Source: Teratosphaeria epicoccoides (lineage: Eukaryota > Ascomycota > Dothideomycetes > Mycosphaerellales > Teratosphaeriaceae). From it: a stretch of 64,000 nt of DNA. Of the stretch, positions 21,929 through 32,445 are shown piece by piece. The notes beneath the pieces are model-generated. The model made no database searches. It saw only the letters and a program-made list of their open reading frames with translations, and was not told the origin of the DNA. The stretch covers positions 124,001-188,000 of the forward strand of contig JADDMT010000026.1 in assembly GCA_021401465.1 (NCBI GenBank), read 5' to 3'. The stretch's first letter is position 1. Each line of letters begins with the position of its first letter. The translations under genes were made by a program, and so were the position numbers.

Positions 21929-22791
21929 ATGGGTAACGATAATCCAGATATCATCCTCGCTTTTGACGCTTATGGCACTCTGCTTTCCACCCAGTCGATC
22001 GCACAGAAGCTAGCTGCTCACTTTGGCGACGAGAAGGCAAAGGTGATCGCGGCGACATGGCGAAAGTACCAGCTCGAGTACACTTGGAGACTCAACAGCA
22101 TGGGTAAAACGCGTCGTGCCATATGCGTCACCAAGCTGATCCGTATGCAGGCCAATACGAAGACTTCTCAGCTGTTACACGCCGTTCTCTCAAGCATGCC
22201 CTCGCAGAGTCTTCAGTCAAGCTCGACGAAAAAGGCATTGAAGAGATGATGAAGGCCTACGACTCCCTCACTTGCTTCCCAGACGTCGACCGCACCATGA
22301 ATGGTCTAAAGTCCACGCCAGACATCAAAGCTGTCGTGTTCTCGAATGGGACACACACGATGGTGTCGTCGAGCGTCATGAGCTCGCCGGACCTTTCGAA
22401 GCATGCGGATATCTTCCAAGATATTGTGGTTGTAGAACAGGTGAAAATGTACAAGCCAGCCAAGGAGACATATCTGCATCTCGCTCGGAAGGTCGGCAAA
22501 GATCCAAAGGACAAGAAGCAGCTAGCACAGATCTGGCTGGTTTCTGGGAACCCGTTTGATGTGGTCGGTGCGAGAGCTGCAGGGCTGAATGCGATTTGGG
22601 TTGATCGGGAGGGGAATGGATGGCAGGACAGTATGGTTGAGGGTGAAATGGGGAAGCCGACGGAGATTGTGGAAGATTTGGATAAGGCGCTTGCGATGGT
22701 CATGAGCATTGAGAGTGATGAGTTGACGACGAATCGGAGGGAGATGCATGGGGATGTTGGTCGGCAGAATGAGGTTGCGCCTGGAGACTGA
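21929..22791 (+). CDS. HAD-superfamily (S)-2-haloacid dehalogenase-like hydrolase
   Basis: Proposed join 21929..22103,22151..22791, 271 aa. The 47-bp intron begins GTAAAA and ends ATGCAG, restoring WRLNSMG|QYEDFSAVTRR, a segment conserved in type II haloacid dehalogenases. All four HAD motifs are present: the nucleophile aspartate in AFDAYGTL, the threonine/serine motif VFSNGT, the lysine in KMYKPAKETY, and the acidic motif WLVSGNPFDVVGAR. The GNPFD form, with asparagine before the aspartate, fits L-2-haloacid dehalogenases. In fungi these cytosolic enzymes often have no known natural substrate, so a general small-acid dehalogenase or phosphatase role is the safe call. The last 30 residues are hydrophilic and variable. 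Confidence 0.9.
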
Positions 22792-23152
22792 ATGAACGTT
22801 CCTAAGTAGTGGATCTCGAGTTGCGTAAGCCGGCCAGCCAGTTCTGCGTCAACTTCATCAGAGGTGGTAGCCTCGTAGAATTGGCAAATCAATTATCACG
22901 CCCGTAGCAGGGGCGCTGACACTCCGTGATACCAACAAGAGCTTTTGCTTGGCAAGCATTGCGTTCTGCCTAGACCTTTGATTGCCAGGCAGTACAATCC
23001 TCTGACTCTGAGGCATGATGTATTCTGCATGTGATGCATGTGATGACTGAATTCCTAGCTCAAGCAGAAGCGTCATCGACACCTGGCTTAATCCGACTTG
23101 AATCTAGCTTCACCGTTGCAGGTCTTTCTGTGGAAAGGCACAGGCAAGCAAA

Positions 23153-24100
23153 ATGTCGATTCAGGAAGGAGCACCGGTACATGGCAATCCTGCCAATCTT
23201 CTTCCGCCATCATGGAAGAGGACGGTGGGTGCTTGGCTGGACGAGGACACGCCAAGCTTCGATTACGGCGGGTTTGTGGTGGGTGACGGGCCAGCAGAAG
23301 CGCGCTTGCTTGCGAAGAGCCAAGGCGTTCTCGCTGGAGTTCCGTTCTTCGATGAGATGTTCAAGCAGCTCGACTGCAGCGTCGAGTGGCACGTGAAAGA
23401 GGGCGACGTAGTGGGCAAAGAGCAGAAGCAGCATATTGCGACTGTGAAAGGGCCGGTCAAGAACGTATTGCTGGGCGAGCGAGTGGCGTTGAATACTATA
23501 TCAAGATGCTCGGGCATTGCCACCAAATCCCACTCGTTGCTGTCATTGCTGAGAAAGGCTGGCTACAAGAATACTTTGGCAGGCACTCGTAAGACCACAC
23601 CCGGCTTTCGGCTAGTGGAGAAGTATGGCATGCTCGTTGGTGGCTGTGATCCGCACAGGCAGGATCTCAGTGCAATGACTATGCTCAAAGACAACCATAT
23701 CTGGGCCTGTGGAGGTAGCATACCTTCGGCTGTGGCGGCAGCAAAGGCAGCTGGTGGCTTCGCCATCAAGGTGGAGGTTGAGTGCCAGAGCGAGGAAGAA
23801 GCAGAGACGGCCATCAAGGCGGGCGCCGACGTAGTCATGCTCGACAACTTCACCCCGGAAGGTGTCTGCGCAGCTTCCAAGAGTTTGAAAGATCGCTGGG
23901 GCCGTGGGAGATACCTCATCGAAGTCTCTGGGGGCCTCACGGAAGAGAATGTAGCCGATTACGTCTGCGGCGATATCGACATCATCAGCTCTTCTAGTAT
24001 ACATCAAGGCACCAAGCACGTCGACTTCTCTCTGAAAGTCATCCCGAAGGTGCCAGGCGCCAATGGCAAGTTGGGAAGAGGCGAGTCAGTTGACACGTGA
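23153..24100 (+). CDS. BNA6: Quinolinate phosphoribosyltransferase (decarboxylating)
   Basis: The 315-residue enzyme converts quinolinate and PRPP to nicotinate mononucleotide, the entry to NAD in the de novo kynurenine pathway. Landmarks are the N-terminal sandwich segment, the PRPP/quinolinate residues in LAGTRKTTPGFR and EKYGMLVGG, the lysine helix LKDNH, and the barrel motifs KVEVECQSEEEA, VVMLDNF and IEVSGGLTEENV. Length is slightly above the usual 290-300 residues because of a longer N-terminus and a short C-terminal tail. It is a single exon, starting at the Met before SIQEGAPVHG. It lies head to tail with the next gene, and no co-regulated NAD gene is near. Confidence 0.95.
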   Translation: MSIQEGAPVHGNPANLLPPSWKRTVGAWLDEDTPSFDYGGFVVGDGPAEARLLAKSQGVLAGVPFFDEMFKQLDCSVEWHVKEGDVVGKEQKQHIATVKGPVKNVLLGERVALNTISRCSGIATKSHSLLSLLRKAGYKNTLAGTRKTTPGFRLVEKYGMLVGGCDPHRQDLSAMTMLKDNHIWACGGSIPSAVAAAKAAGGFAIKVEVECQSEEEAETAIKAGADVVMLDNFTPEGVCAASKSLKDRWGRGRYLIEVSGGLTEENVADYVCGDIDIISSSSIHQGTKHVDFSLKVIPKVPGANGKLGRGESVDT

Positions 24101-24307
24101 TTGAGCACCCGTAAGTAGCATGTGAAAGTGGATCACATCGGCGTCTTTCGCCGCTCTGTGAAAAGGTTTCCACTCGATTCTTCTTCAGCGACTTGCAATT
24201 TCTCTTTGACGTCCACTACAACATAAGTGTGCTTTCTTACCAGTAATCGGCGAGCAAAACGAATAGAACGCAAGCATCGCATCGACCCCGCGCCGTTGCC
24301 ATTCACC

Positions 24308-26140
24308 ATGCCCTTCCAATTTACTGGCAAGCCGCCAGCCATTCAGCCAGCAGGGTCGTTCGCCACCTTCACAAGCTCGGCGACTCGTCCATCCTACAGC
24401 TTTGCCGTGTCCGGCTCTTCGTCCTTCAGTGACACCGTCGGCTCACCGCTCGCTACTCCGCCGTCCTTCACTTCTTCATTCCAATCGAATCAATGCACGG
24501 ATACCTCCCAGCCACAGCCGCGGTCAGTGAACGCCCGCCTACTGGATGACGAAAAAGCAGCACTCGCCGTGGCTGCTCCAGATGACCTGCTGATGCAGGG
24601 TCTGAAGCGGGCTGTTCATGGCAGACCGGCGCTTTTTGGAAAGGCGGAGATGAAGGTCGATGAAGTGCTCGGAAAGTTCATCAACGACGCGATGGCCGGT
24701 AGACCTGATCAGATCAAGGCCGCGCAGCTCTCAAAGGAAATGCGAACTGTCCTCGAGAGCAGTGCACTGGCCAGGTCGTTCGTCAGTCACCTCCTCGCCC
24801 AAGCCGCGGGTGTCAAGCTCATGATCTCAACGTCCTTGGTCTCAAGGTCACCTACTCCGGCACTCGCTGCTCTGGAGCACTCACTCGGCGTCCCAGCTTT
24901 TGAGGACGGCAGTCCTGCGTTCAAGAGCATTGTCACCAACTTTCAGGAGATTTTGCTACAGAAGGTGTTAACATACGGCGACCGCTTGATCGACGTGTGC
25001 ACCCACGCCAAGCGCGCTGCAATGGAGATCAGTGGTGGTGGGTCGAGAGTGGCTATTGCGCAAGACTACATTGGCGAAGTCTTGAGCTGCAAACGCCATC
25101 ACCCTGATGCAGCCGAGGTTACCAACGCTCTGGTCGAGTGTGTGCACCATGCCGTCTATCGCGACAATCTGAGCACCAAAGGCCCCGCAAAGGCTGCCAA
25201 GAACCTCGAGCAAGCGCTTTTCACAGACCAGAATCTGCGCTTTGAGCCGTTGGTGGCAGCGAGACCGGCGGCCAACGACTCGAAATCCTCAGTTGCTGGG
25301 TATGAGGGGTCCGAGAGCACTTCTCAGCTCCCATTTCGCCTCATGGATCTGCCAGCGGAACTGCGTGTCTATGTATACCGCGAACTCTTCTCGCCTACCG
25401 GCTACATTGGCATCCGATCCGGCGTCGCCCGCACTGACGTCGCGTATCAGAAGCATGTCATCACCGGCCTGTCACCTAGCAACCTTACACCAGCGCTGCT
25501 CCGCACCTCCCGTTTGATATACAAGGAGGCCAGGGACATTATCTTCGAGAACAACACGTTCTACGTCAATAGCCAGCTCGTGTACGGCTCGACAACCTTC
25601 CAGTCCATGATCGGACATCTCCCGCAGGATATGCTGCCGCGCCTCAGGTCCATAATGTTGGTTGTTGATGCTGTCGCCACCAACAAAGGCTTCCTGGGCA
25701 ATCCATTCCATTGCGATTGGCGTGACTTGCAGTATCTAACTGGATTGAAGTACATCCGCATAGTCATTCTGCTGAATCATGAAGAAGCCCGTGAGGCCGA
25801 GTCCATTGGCAGGAGCCTTCTTGAGCATATCATCGATCGCGTGCCTGCAAAGGCCAAGATTACGTTCGGTGCACGTAAGGGTCCTGAGCAAGAGCACGTG
25901 GGGGAGCTTATCAGGTCGCTCACGAAGAGCAAGAGCGGTAAGTACTACAAATGGGCCCCATTTGCCGTGAATGCCGAGGCGTTGGAAGAGTGTGCGAAGG
26001 AAATGTATGTCAATCAGGGAAGGAAGTCGGGCAGTACGCGAGACTTTAGGTGGCCGGAGAAGAAGGTGTTTCAGCTCAAGCCGTTGGCACCTTTGGGCGG
26101 AGATCGCAGGGTGGACGAGAGCATTGTGCTTGGGAGGTGA
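24308..26140 (+). CDS. Fungal-specific F-box/2EXR-like protein, unknown function
   Basis: A single-exon protein of 610 residues from the Met in MPFQFTGKPP; an upstream in-frame Met at 24227 would add 27 basic residues. The N-terminal 80 residues are Ser/Thr rich and disordered. A helical block follows (about 95-330). From about residue 370 comes the F-box-like segment FRLMDLPAELRVYVYRELF, then LTPALLRTSRLIYKEARDIIFENN, a pattern very common in large Dothideomycete families that may recruit SCF ubiquitin ligases or act as scaffolds. The C-terminal part has leucine-rich spacing and a basic tail. A decayed relative lies directly downstream. Exact function is unknown. Confidence 0.7.
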   Translation: MPFQFTGKPPAIQPAGSFATFTSSATRPSYSFAVSGSSSFSDTVGSPLATPPSFTSSFQSNQCTDTSQPQPRSVNARLLDDEKAALAVAAPDDLLMQGLKRAVHGRPALFGKAEMKVDEVLGKFINDAMAGRPDQIKAAQLSKEMRTVLESSALARSFVSHLLAQAAGVKLMISTSLVSRSPTPALAALEHSLGVPAFEDGSPAFKSIVTNFQEILLQKVLTYGDRLIDVCTHAKRAAMEISGGGSRVAIAQDYIGEVLSCKRHHPDAAEVTNALVECVHHAVYRDNLSTKGPAKAAKNLEQALFTDQNLRFEPLVAARPAANDSKSSVAGYEGSESTSQLPFRLMDLPAELRVYVYRELFSPTGYIGIRSGVARTDVAYQKHVITGLSPSNLTPALLRTSRLIYKEARDIIFENNTFYVNSQLVYGSTTFQSMIGHLPQDMLPRLRSIMLVVDAVATNKGFLGNPFHCDWRDLQYLTGLKYIRIVILLNHEEAREAESIGRSLLEHIIDRVPAKAKITFGARKGPEQEHVGELIRSLTKSKSGKYYKWAPFAVNAEALEECAKEMYVNQGRKSGSTRDFRWPEKKVFQLKPLAPLGGDRRVDESIVLGR

Positions 26141-26522
26141 ACGAGAAAGCGGGTCCGTGGTCAGGAAATGCGTGTCGAGGGTTCCAGGTAAAGCGAGCAT
26201 GCCAATCGGCTGTTTTGGGAGAGGCTCTAGGCTAGTGGTGACGCTGAGTGGACGACTCGAAGAGCCGTAAGTTCATCATTTCCTGCCTTTCAATCAATTC
26301 TGTGAACGTGAGAGAAAAACGAGCACCATCTTACCAGATTTATCTGCCCCTGGGGAACTTTGTTCTGCCGATAATGGCTACATGCAGGAATCAGAATCTT
26401 TGCGTCAAGCTCCAGGATCAACATCCGCGTCTTCGCTCACGTTGAGCCCCTGTACGCTTCTCAGGGGACTTCCATCGAGACCTCAACGTACCACCCGGCG
26501 ACCACTGCAAACAAACATCGAC

Positions 26523-28609
26523 ATGCCGTGCGAGTTTACGGGCGAGGCGCCCAAGCCTGGGATTGGCAGTCCTTCAATGCGCTACCATCTCAGCCCGCCA
26601 AAGGATTCAGTTTTGCGACAGCAGCGACATCCGGCTCGTGGAGCGCATCGAGATCGGCTGGCACATCTCCATGCCCGGGCTGAGGCTCTTCCTTCGCGAC
26701 ATCGACCAGCTCTCTGGCGTTTGGCACGACTCCGTCGTTGCGAGAACAGCCTTTACTATCGAATTTCCTTCAGCGGCTCCTCGTCTTTGTCTGGTCGAGG
26801 CGCGCCGGCATTGTTCGGCAGTGCGGCGAGCGTGAAGTCGCCAGAGTCAGGGCCTATGCCATTGAAGCCGACACCCGAGGCAGGTCAGGACGATGGCGCG
26901 GATTCGCTGTCTAAAGCTCCGACTCGCCGCCACGTCGAAGTGGGGAGCGTTCTTCGGCGCAGCTGATTTAGGAGCCGATGCCCTCTTGAACGGGTCTGAG
27001 GAATATCCGCTCAAATCAGGCAGTGGTGTTGACTGCGAGGCTTTGCAGCAGAGCAATGACCCACTGAAAGATCAGCACACGATCGACTTCTTGCGCTATG
27101 TATCTGAGCATGCTGCCAAGTTGCAGAAGACAGCTGCATCTCCGAAGAGGCGCGAGGTCACTGCTGCCTCCTTACAAGATCACGAGGAGAGCGAAGCAAT
27201 TCGCGAGACCCTCGTCTTCCGTGTTCACAATGGCCTTGTCGACCGTGGACTGGGCAACGATGAGCTTGATCGTTACGGCTCACGCATCAGTCAGCGCGAC
27301 AAAACATCGGCTCAGGTGGCGCTAGAGAGCAAGAGCGTCCAGCAGATCGTGGGGGGCTCGGAGGAAGAGGAGTTCGGCCGGTGCTACGACTCCATGCGCG
27401 ACGAGAAGGGCCTGCATGTTGGCTTTGCGAGGTAGCTCTGGAACGAAGTATGCATGCTGCGCCAGCAGTATCGCGATGGGTCGCCGCGGGCTGTAACAGC
27501 GAAGAAGCAGATGGCGCTTGAAAAGAAAGCTGCAGCACAAGCCGCAGCAGAGACCGAGGAAACCTCGAAGACGAACCCGATGGCTTCTTTCAGCGCTGGC
27601 GCGAACGGCAAGCGAGTCGCGCCCAACTACAAGCCGGGGCAGCGTGCCACAGGCGTTATCGGCATGAAATTGGAGACCTGGGACGAGATTCGTGCCTGCT
27701 GCACCAGCACGGCAGCTAGCAGAGTCACAGCGTGCTTGAAAAGGTCCACACTAAGCGCCTCCGCCTGCCTAGCCCTTCCGCTTCCTGGATCTGCCACCAG
27801 AACTCCGAGTCCCAACCTACCGCCACGTCATCGTCATCGGCTCAGTCCACCTCCAAAGCTGCCACCCCCGCAGACCCTTCTTCGTCTCGCCCAGCCTTTC
27901 GCTCAACCTCCCCGCCCTCCGCCTCGTCTACAAAGAAGCAAAATACATCGTCTGCGAGAACCACTTCATCGCGGACGCCATCATGGCCACGAATCCGCTG
28001 GCGAACATGCTCCACCCGAGACTCGTGCCGCTGCGCGCATTAGCGCACCTCTGCTCTCTCACGCTCATACTGCCCGCGATGCCCAAGCCCTGCCCGACGA
28101 GCCTCAAGCCGCTCATGGCGATGGTGAGGCTGAAGGCGCTGGCGATCGTGCGGTTCGAGCCGGTTGTGCGGGGTGGTGGTGTTAAGGCGCTGGGGAGGGA
28201 GGAGACAGGTGTCATGTGGCTGGAGACTATGAAGCAGGCGCTGCAGGCCGTGCCGGCGTCGTGTGAGGTTTCGATTGGAGCCACGACGGAGGCGGAGCGG
28301 AAGCATGAAAAGGAGTTCGTGGAGGAGTGGCGGAGAAGCACTAGTAAGGGGTTGTTGGAGGCGGATGATGGATTGTTGCGGAGCGCTTTGGATGAGGCGG
28401 CGGGGATGGTGGAGAAGGGGTGTGTGTCTGGGAAGGCTGGGCTGGTGTTGCCGAAGCTTGGGCCTGCAGCTGTCTGGCAGAGTGGATGCCAGGGACTGTT
28501 CTGTACGTTTGGTTCGTCCACGGCGACAGAGGCAAGCGCGGGTTCGAAGAAGCAAAAAGAACATGCCAGTCTGGCGGCCGGCGCCTTGACTGTAGGATCA
28601 ATCAAGTGA
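26523..28609 (+). pseudogene. Degenerate tandem relative of the F-box-like gene
   Basis: The segment opens with a start like that of the upstream gene (MPCEFTGEAP versus MPFQFTGKPP), then changes frame near 26564 to a Ser/Ala-rich stretch also resembling it. A clean 180-codon frame runs 26893-27435 and stops. A further frame carries the F-box-like core: FRFLDLPPELRVPTYRHV, followed by LPALRLVYKEAKYIVCENH, which lines up with the upstream gene's FRLMDLPAELRVYVYREL and RLIYKEARDIIFENN. That frame continues to the stop at 28609. At least three frame changes or stops interrupt it, and no set of good introns repairs all of them. The best reading is an old tandem duplicate in decay; a highly spliced live gene is possible but less likely. 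Confidence 0.62.
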
Positions 28610-28688
28610 CCGAATGACAAGCAAAGGTCGCTAATAGTGGTATCATGACACATGACAAAGACATCTGGACTTGCTCCCATCCTTCCAC

Positions 28689-29853
28689 CTAATACCTCGA
28701 TCCATGATCCGTGCTACTGACAGCGAATTGTCCCTTGGCCATCTGCTTCTTATACTCCATCAGCTCAGCCTGGTTCGCCTCCCACTCATTGTTCTCCAGC
28801 TTGGCCATCTTCGCTCCTTTCCGCCTTTGCACGCAGAAGAAGACGAAGAAACCCAGCGCGCCGACGGCAAGAAGGCCAACGACACCGCATGCGATGCCAA
28901 TCTTTGCGCCGGAGGACAAGCCGGTCCAGTGCCTTTCGAGACTGTCTTTGGTTGACTGTTTGTTGATAATCTTCTCTGCATCAGACTCGCCGGTGGTGGA
29001 CTTGATGGAGGTGTAGTCGCCCGTTTTGTCGGCGTAGGAGTAGGTCGTCACGTTTGTGGCGCCGTCCGTGATCTTGATGGACTGGACTGTCATGGTGAAA
29101 GGACTGCAAATCTTGTCAGTATATACGAGGCACTTACTGTGCGCTTCTTGTGCTCCGAGCATACCCTTGACTCCAATCGGTGTCACCACCAGCCCACTGC
29201 CGAGTCCCTTCTGGCTCGCTGCTGTCGCCGCCAGCCCAGATACCAAACTTTAGCCTGGAGGGTGTCTGTGGATATCGACCGGGTTGCGCGTACGGCAGAT
29301 CGCGACCAACCTGCCCATCGATATACCATTGCAGACCCGAGCTCCCCCATACAATCGTGTAGTTGTGGAAGCTCTGCTGCGGCCCATCCACTGCGATGTA
29401 CTTGGCGTTGTACTGACTCTCATTTCCCCATCCATACCAATTCGTCTCGATGTGTGTGGTGTTGCCACCCATGATCTCCACATCTATCTCATCCAGGTCA
29501 TCGGAGAGCAGATCGAATGTCGAGATGATGCCCGTGCCATTGGACGCTTTCATGATGATCTCGACGGTGCCCCAGAAGATGTAGAATTCGCTTTCTGCTG
29601 TCACGGAGTCGCCTGACTTTGATATGACCAGTTCGGCTCCGTCTGATGTGAATTGGATGTTCTCGGTGCCGGACGTGACGTTCCAGAGGTTGGGGTTGAG
29701 CTCTTCGGTCGAAGCTGTGAATGTCTCGTTGTATGTGGTTCCCAATGCAGCATCGGCGGGACATGTGACATCAAGAGGATCGCAGCTTGTGGATGTCTGC
29801 GCGACGACGCCGACTGCTAGAAGCGCGACAGGCAGTATTGTGCGGTGGAACAT
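28689..29853 (-). CDS. CRH-family GH16 chitin-glucan transglycosylase, membrane anchored
   Basis: Proposed join complement(28689..29103,29165..29853), 367 aa. A signal peptide (MFHRTILPVALLAVGVVAQ) precedes a GH16 domain with the catalytic motif DEIDVEIMG, and the family's YTIVW and LQWYIDG strands. CRH enzymes cross-link chitin to beta-glucan in the wall. The 61-bp intron uses donor GTATGC and acceptor TTTGCAG and rebuilds TDWSQG|PFTM, a family-typical junction; a more canonical GTAAGT donor inside it would give a 34-bp intron and a worse join. The C-terminus has no obvious GPI signal. A single helix (about GIACGVVGLLAVGALGFFVF) is followed by a basic cytosolic tail, suggesting plasma-membrane anchoring. 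An upstream Met at 29904 is less likely as the start. Confidence 0.88.
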
Positions 29854-30711
29854 GGCTGTTTGTGCGAGGCTGTTTCTCGCGTTTCGTTGGTCCGGTGGTG
29901 GCAACGAGGTGTGTTTCTGTCAAGATCACCAGGTCCGGCCCGTCGTCTGTATCGAAATCTGTGTCTGTCTCTGGCGCTGTAAGGAGTGACTGTGGTGAGC
30001 TGTTTTTCTAAAGGAATGACTACGGTTCAACGACCGTGACTTGCGGTGGTGGAGCGAAGGTGAATCGACCTCGGCGGAGATTCGACAAATGATGATAGAC
30101 CCTGTCCTTGCTAAGGGCGGCAAGGTTGAGGGGTAGCGTAGCGGTAAGATTGGCGCGCTGCAAGGAACCGAAATCTGGAATGTATGCGGACGATGCTGCT
30201 ATCACCACACTTCATCACAGTCTGGATCTGGTGGCAATGGTGTTCAAAGCAGTCAATCACGTCTTTGACATGTACCATCACGGCAAGTCGGCTCCCGTCA
30301 TGCTGGTACTGCACACTGGCCATCAAATCTCGACCACAACAAAGGCTGTCTATGTCCATGAATATCTGGAGAGAGAGGTTCTCGCTATCACGGGAGGGCG
30401 AGATTGATGGCGAGATGCCTCACGTGGCTATTGCAAATGTTGTTCCCATTCGATCTCTGCCTTCAGGCGTACCTTGACCCGCCTGCCGATTGAGCCATCC
30501 GGATCACCTTCAACTAAAAGGTGATCGAGGACTAAACAGTCGTGAACAGAAGCGGCAGAGTAGATGAAGCTGCTGCGCGATCAGGGCGTACAAAAGTGCA
30601 TGTGATTGTGTTCTAGACTCCAACTTCTCGCCATTCCCAGCGGTCGTGATTCCGTGCCACAATCGATCTGTCACGCCTTCCTCGTCTCCCTAGCGAGTCT
30701 ATTCCACACCT
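29854..30711. other. Intergenic, about 860 bp
   Basis: The stretch holds the upstream region of the CRH gene and the 3' flank of the ACC deaminase gene. Only short open frames of fewer than 125 codons occur, with no recognisable content. Confidence 0.4.
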
Positions 30712-31820
30712 CTACTGCTCGAAATACTCCGAATAAGCATTCAACGCCACCTGGCCGCCCAGGTGCACAAACAGCACATGACTCCCCCCCTCAATACTCC
30801 CTTCTTCCACCAACCGAATCAACCCGGCCATACTCTTCCCCTCATACACAGGATCCGTAATCATCGCCTCCGTCCGCGCCGCCATCTCCATTGCCTCCCT
30901 CGTCCGCCTCCCAGGAACCCCATAAACACCTTCATGGAACCTCTCATCCAACACGACCGCTTCCTCCGGAACCACCAAACCCGGATCCAAGAGCTCCGCG
31001 GTCTGGCGCGCTATACGCGCGACTTGGGCCCTCGTCTCCGCAGGTCTCCCCGACGCATCGATGCCAATGACTTTGCGCCCGCGGCCTTCCGCAATGGCAC
31101 CGACGATGAGACCAGCGTGGGAGGAGCCCGTGACGCTGCAGACGACGAGGGGGGAGAAGAAGACGCCGAGGTCTCGCTCCTGCGCGGCAAGCTCGAGGAC
31201 GAAGTTCGTGAAGCCTAGACCGCCGAGCGAGTGGTCGGAGGCGCCGGCGGGGATGTAGTAAGGTTCCCCGCCTTCCGCGACGATGGAGTCGACAGCGACT
31301 TTTGTTGCGTCGCGGTGGGCGATGGAGAAGCCGTCGCCATTTAGTCGCACGTCTCCGCCCATCAATCTGGACAACAGGATGTTTCCCGTCTTGTCGTAGA
31401 GGGGTGGGTCGATGGGGACCCATTTCTGCTGCACGGTGACGGCTTTCAAGCCCCGAGCCGCGGCGACGGCAGTCACGGCGCGCGTGTGGTTGGATTGGAC
31501 GCCGCCGACCGAGACGAGGTGGGTGCAACCTTTTGCCAGGGCGTCCGCGACGAGGTACTCGAGTTTGCGGACTTTGTTGCCGCCGTAGGCGAGGCCGCTG
31601 TGGTTTCTGAATTAGTATAGAGGGTGTTGGGTCGGGAACAAACGTGCCTGTTGCAGTCGTCTCTCTTTGCCCAGATCTGGACCTCGCCATTTGGACTCAA
31701 CGCCTCCGACAATCGAGGCAGGAATTGCACGGGCGAGGGGCCGAATAAGAAGTTTTCCTTCGGAATGCTCCTAAGCTTTTGCAGGTATGTGGGAATCTCG
31801 CCATTATTTCCCGCCGCCAT
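30712..31820 (-). CDS. acdS: 1-aminocyclopropane-1-carboxylate (ACC) deaminase
   Basis: Proposed join complement(30712..31597,31648..31820), 352 aa. This PLP enzyme opens ACC, the ethylene precursor of plants, to 2-oxobutyrate and ammonia. The PLP lysine is in LAYGGNKVRKLEYL, the substrate loop in SVGGVQSNHTR, and the C-terminus has DPVYEGKS and HLGG. The Glu of VYEGKS and the Leu of HLGG are the residues that separate true ACC deaminases from D-cysteine desulfhydrases. The 50-bp intron begins with GC (GCACGT) and ends CACAG with a CTAAT branch site; it joins DDCN|SGLAYGG exactly. The start at MAAGNNGEIP gives the usual length; an upstream Met at 31925 would add 35 residues. Fungi with this enzyme often live with plants. 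Confidence 0.92.
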
Positions 31821-32445
31821 TCTTGCTCTCGTTAGCTTATGCTGTGTGCGGTCGCTTGGAGTGCTTTGACTGTCTACTGAACCCACGATGGTTGAGCCTG
31901 AAGTATGGCCGTCGTAAAACCTCATCGAGCCTTCAGGATACTTTGTCGTGCCAATATACGTATCTGCACATTCTCCGATATCGTCAATACCAAGCCCGAT
32001 GACCCATCAACCCCCAGAGCTGTTTCAGCGGTACAACTCCGGCAGGCGCAAAACCAGCACTTCCAGCTCGTCCGGCGGGCAAGCTTATCGGGCAAGAGCC
32101 TTTGAACACGATATGCACGAGTTAGGACGCGCAGTCTGAGCATATTTGCCGTTAGTCATGCTCGCTCGTCATGCGAATGGTCGTGGCAGCGTGAACCTCT
32201 TGGACATTTGCATGGGCCCTGCCAGTCGCCCAGGCCTGGTGAGACAATATTCGTACATCGCCGATTACCTCTATCTCTGATTGTCAGAGCTGTTGATGCA
32301 GATCAACATCGCCCACATGAACAGACTTCTTGCTTCCTCCTGCTCATGATGTTCAGCATAGTTGCCAGCGCCCAGAACGCCATTGCGTACGAGCGCGTGT
32401 CTCTCGTGACCGTCTCCCACCGAGATTTCAAGCTAATTGTCGCTC
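31821..32445. other. Intergenic, about 620 bp
   Basis: This holds the upstream region of ACC deaminase and the 3' flank of ARP4. No gene or regulatory motif was recognised. Confidence 0.4.

Noticed and set aside
29104..29137. 34-bp intron in the CRH gene using GTAAGT
   Set aside because: It is shorter than fungal introns usually are, and its junction departs from the family; the 61-bp intron rebuilds the conserved WSQGPFTM.
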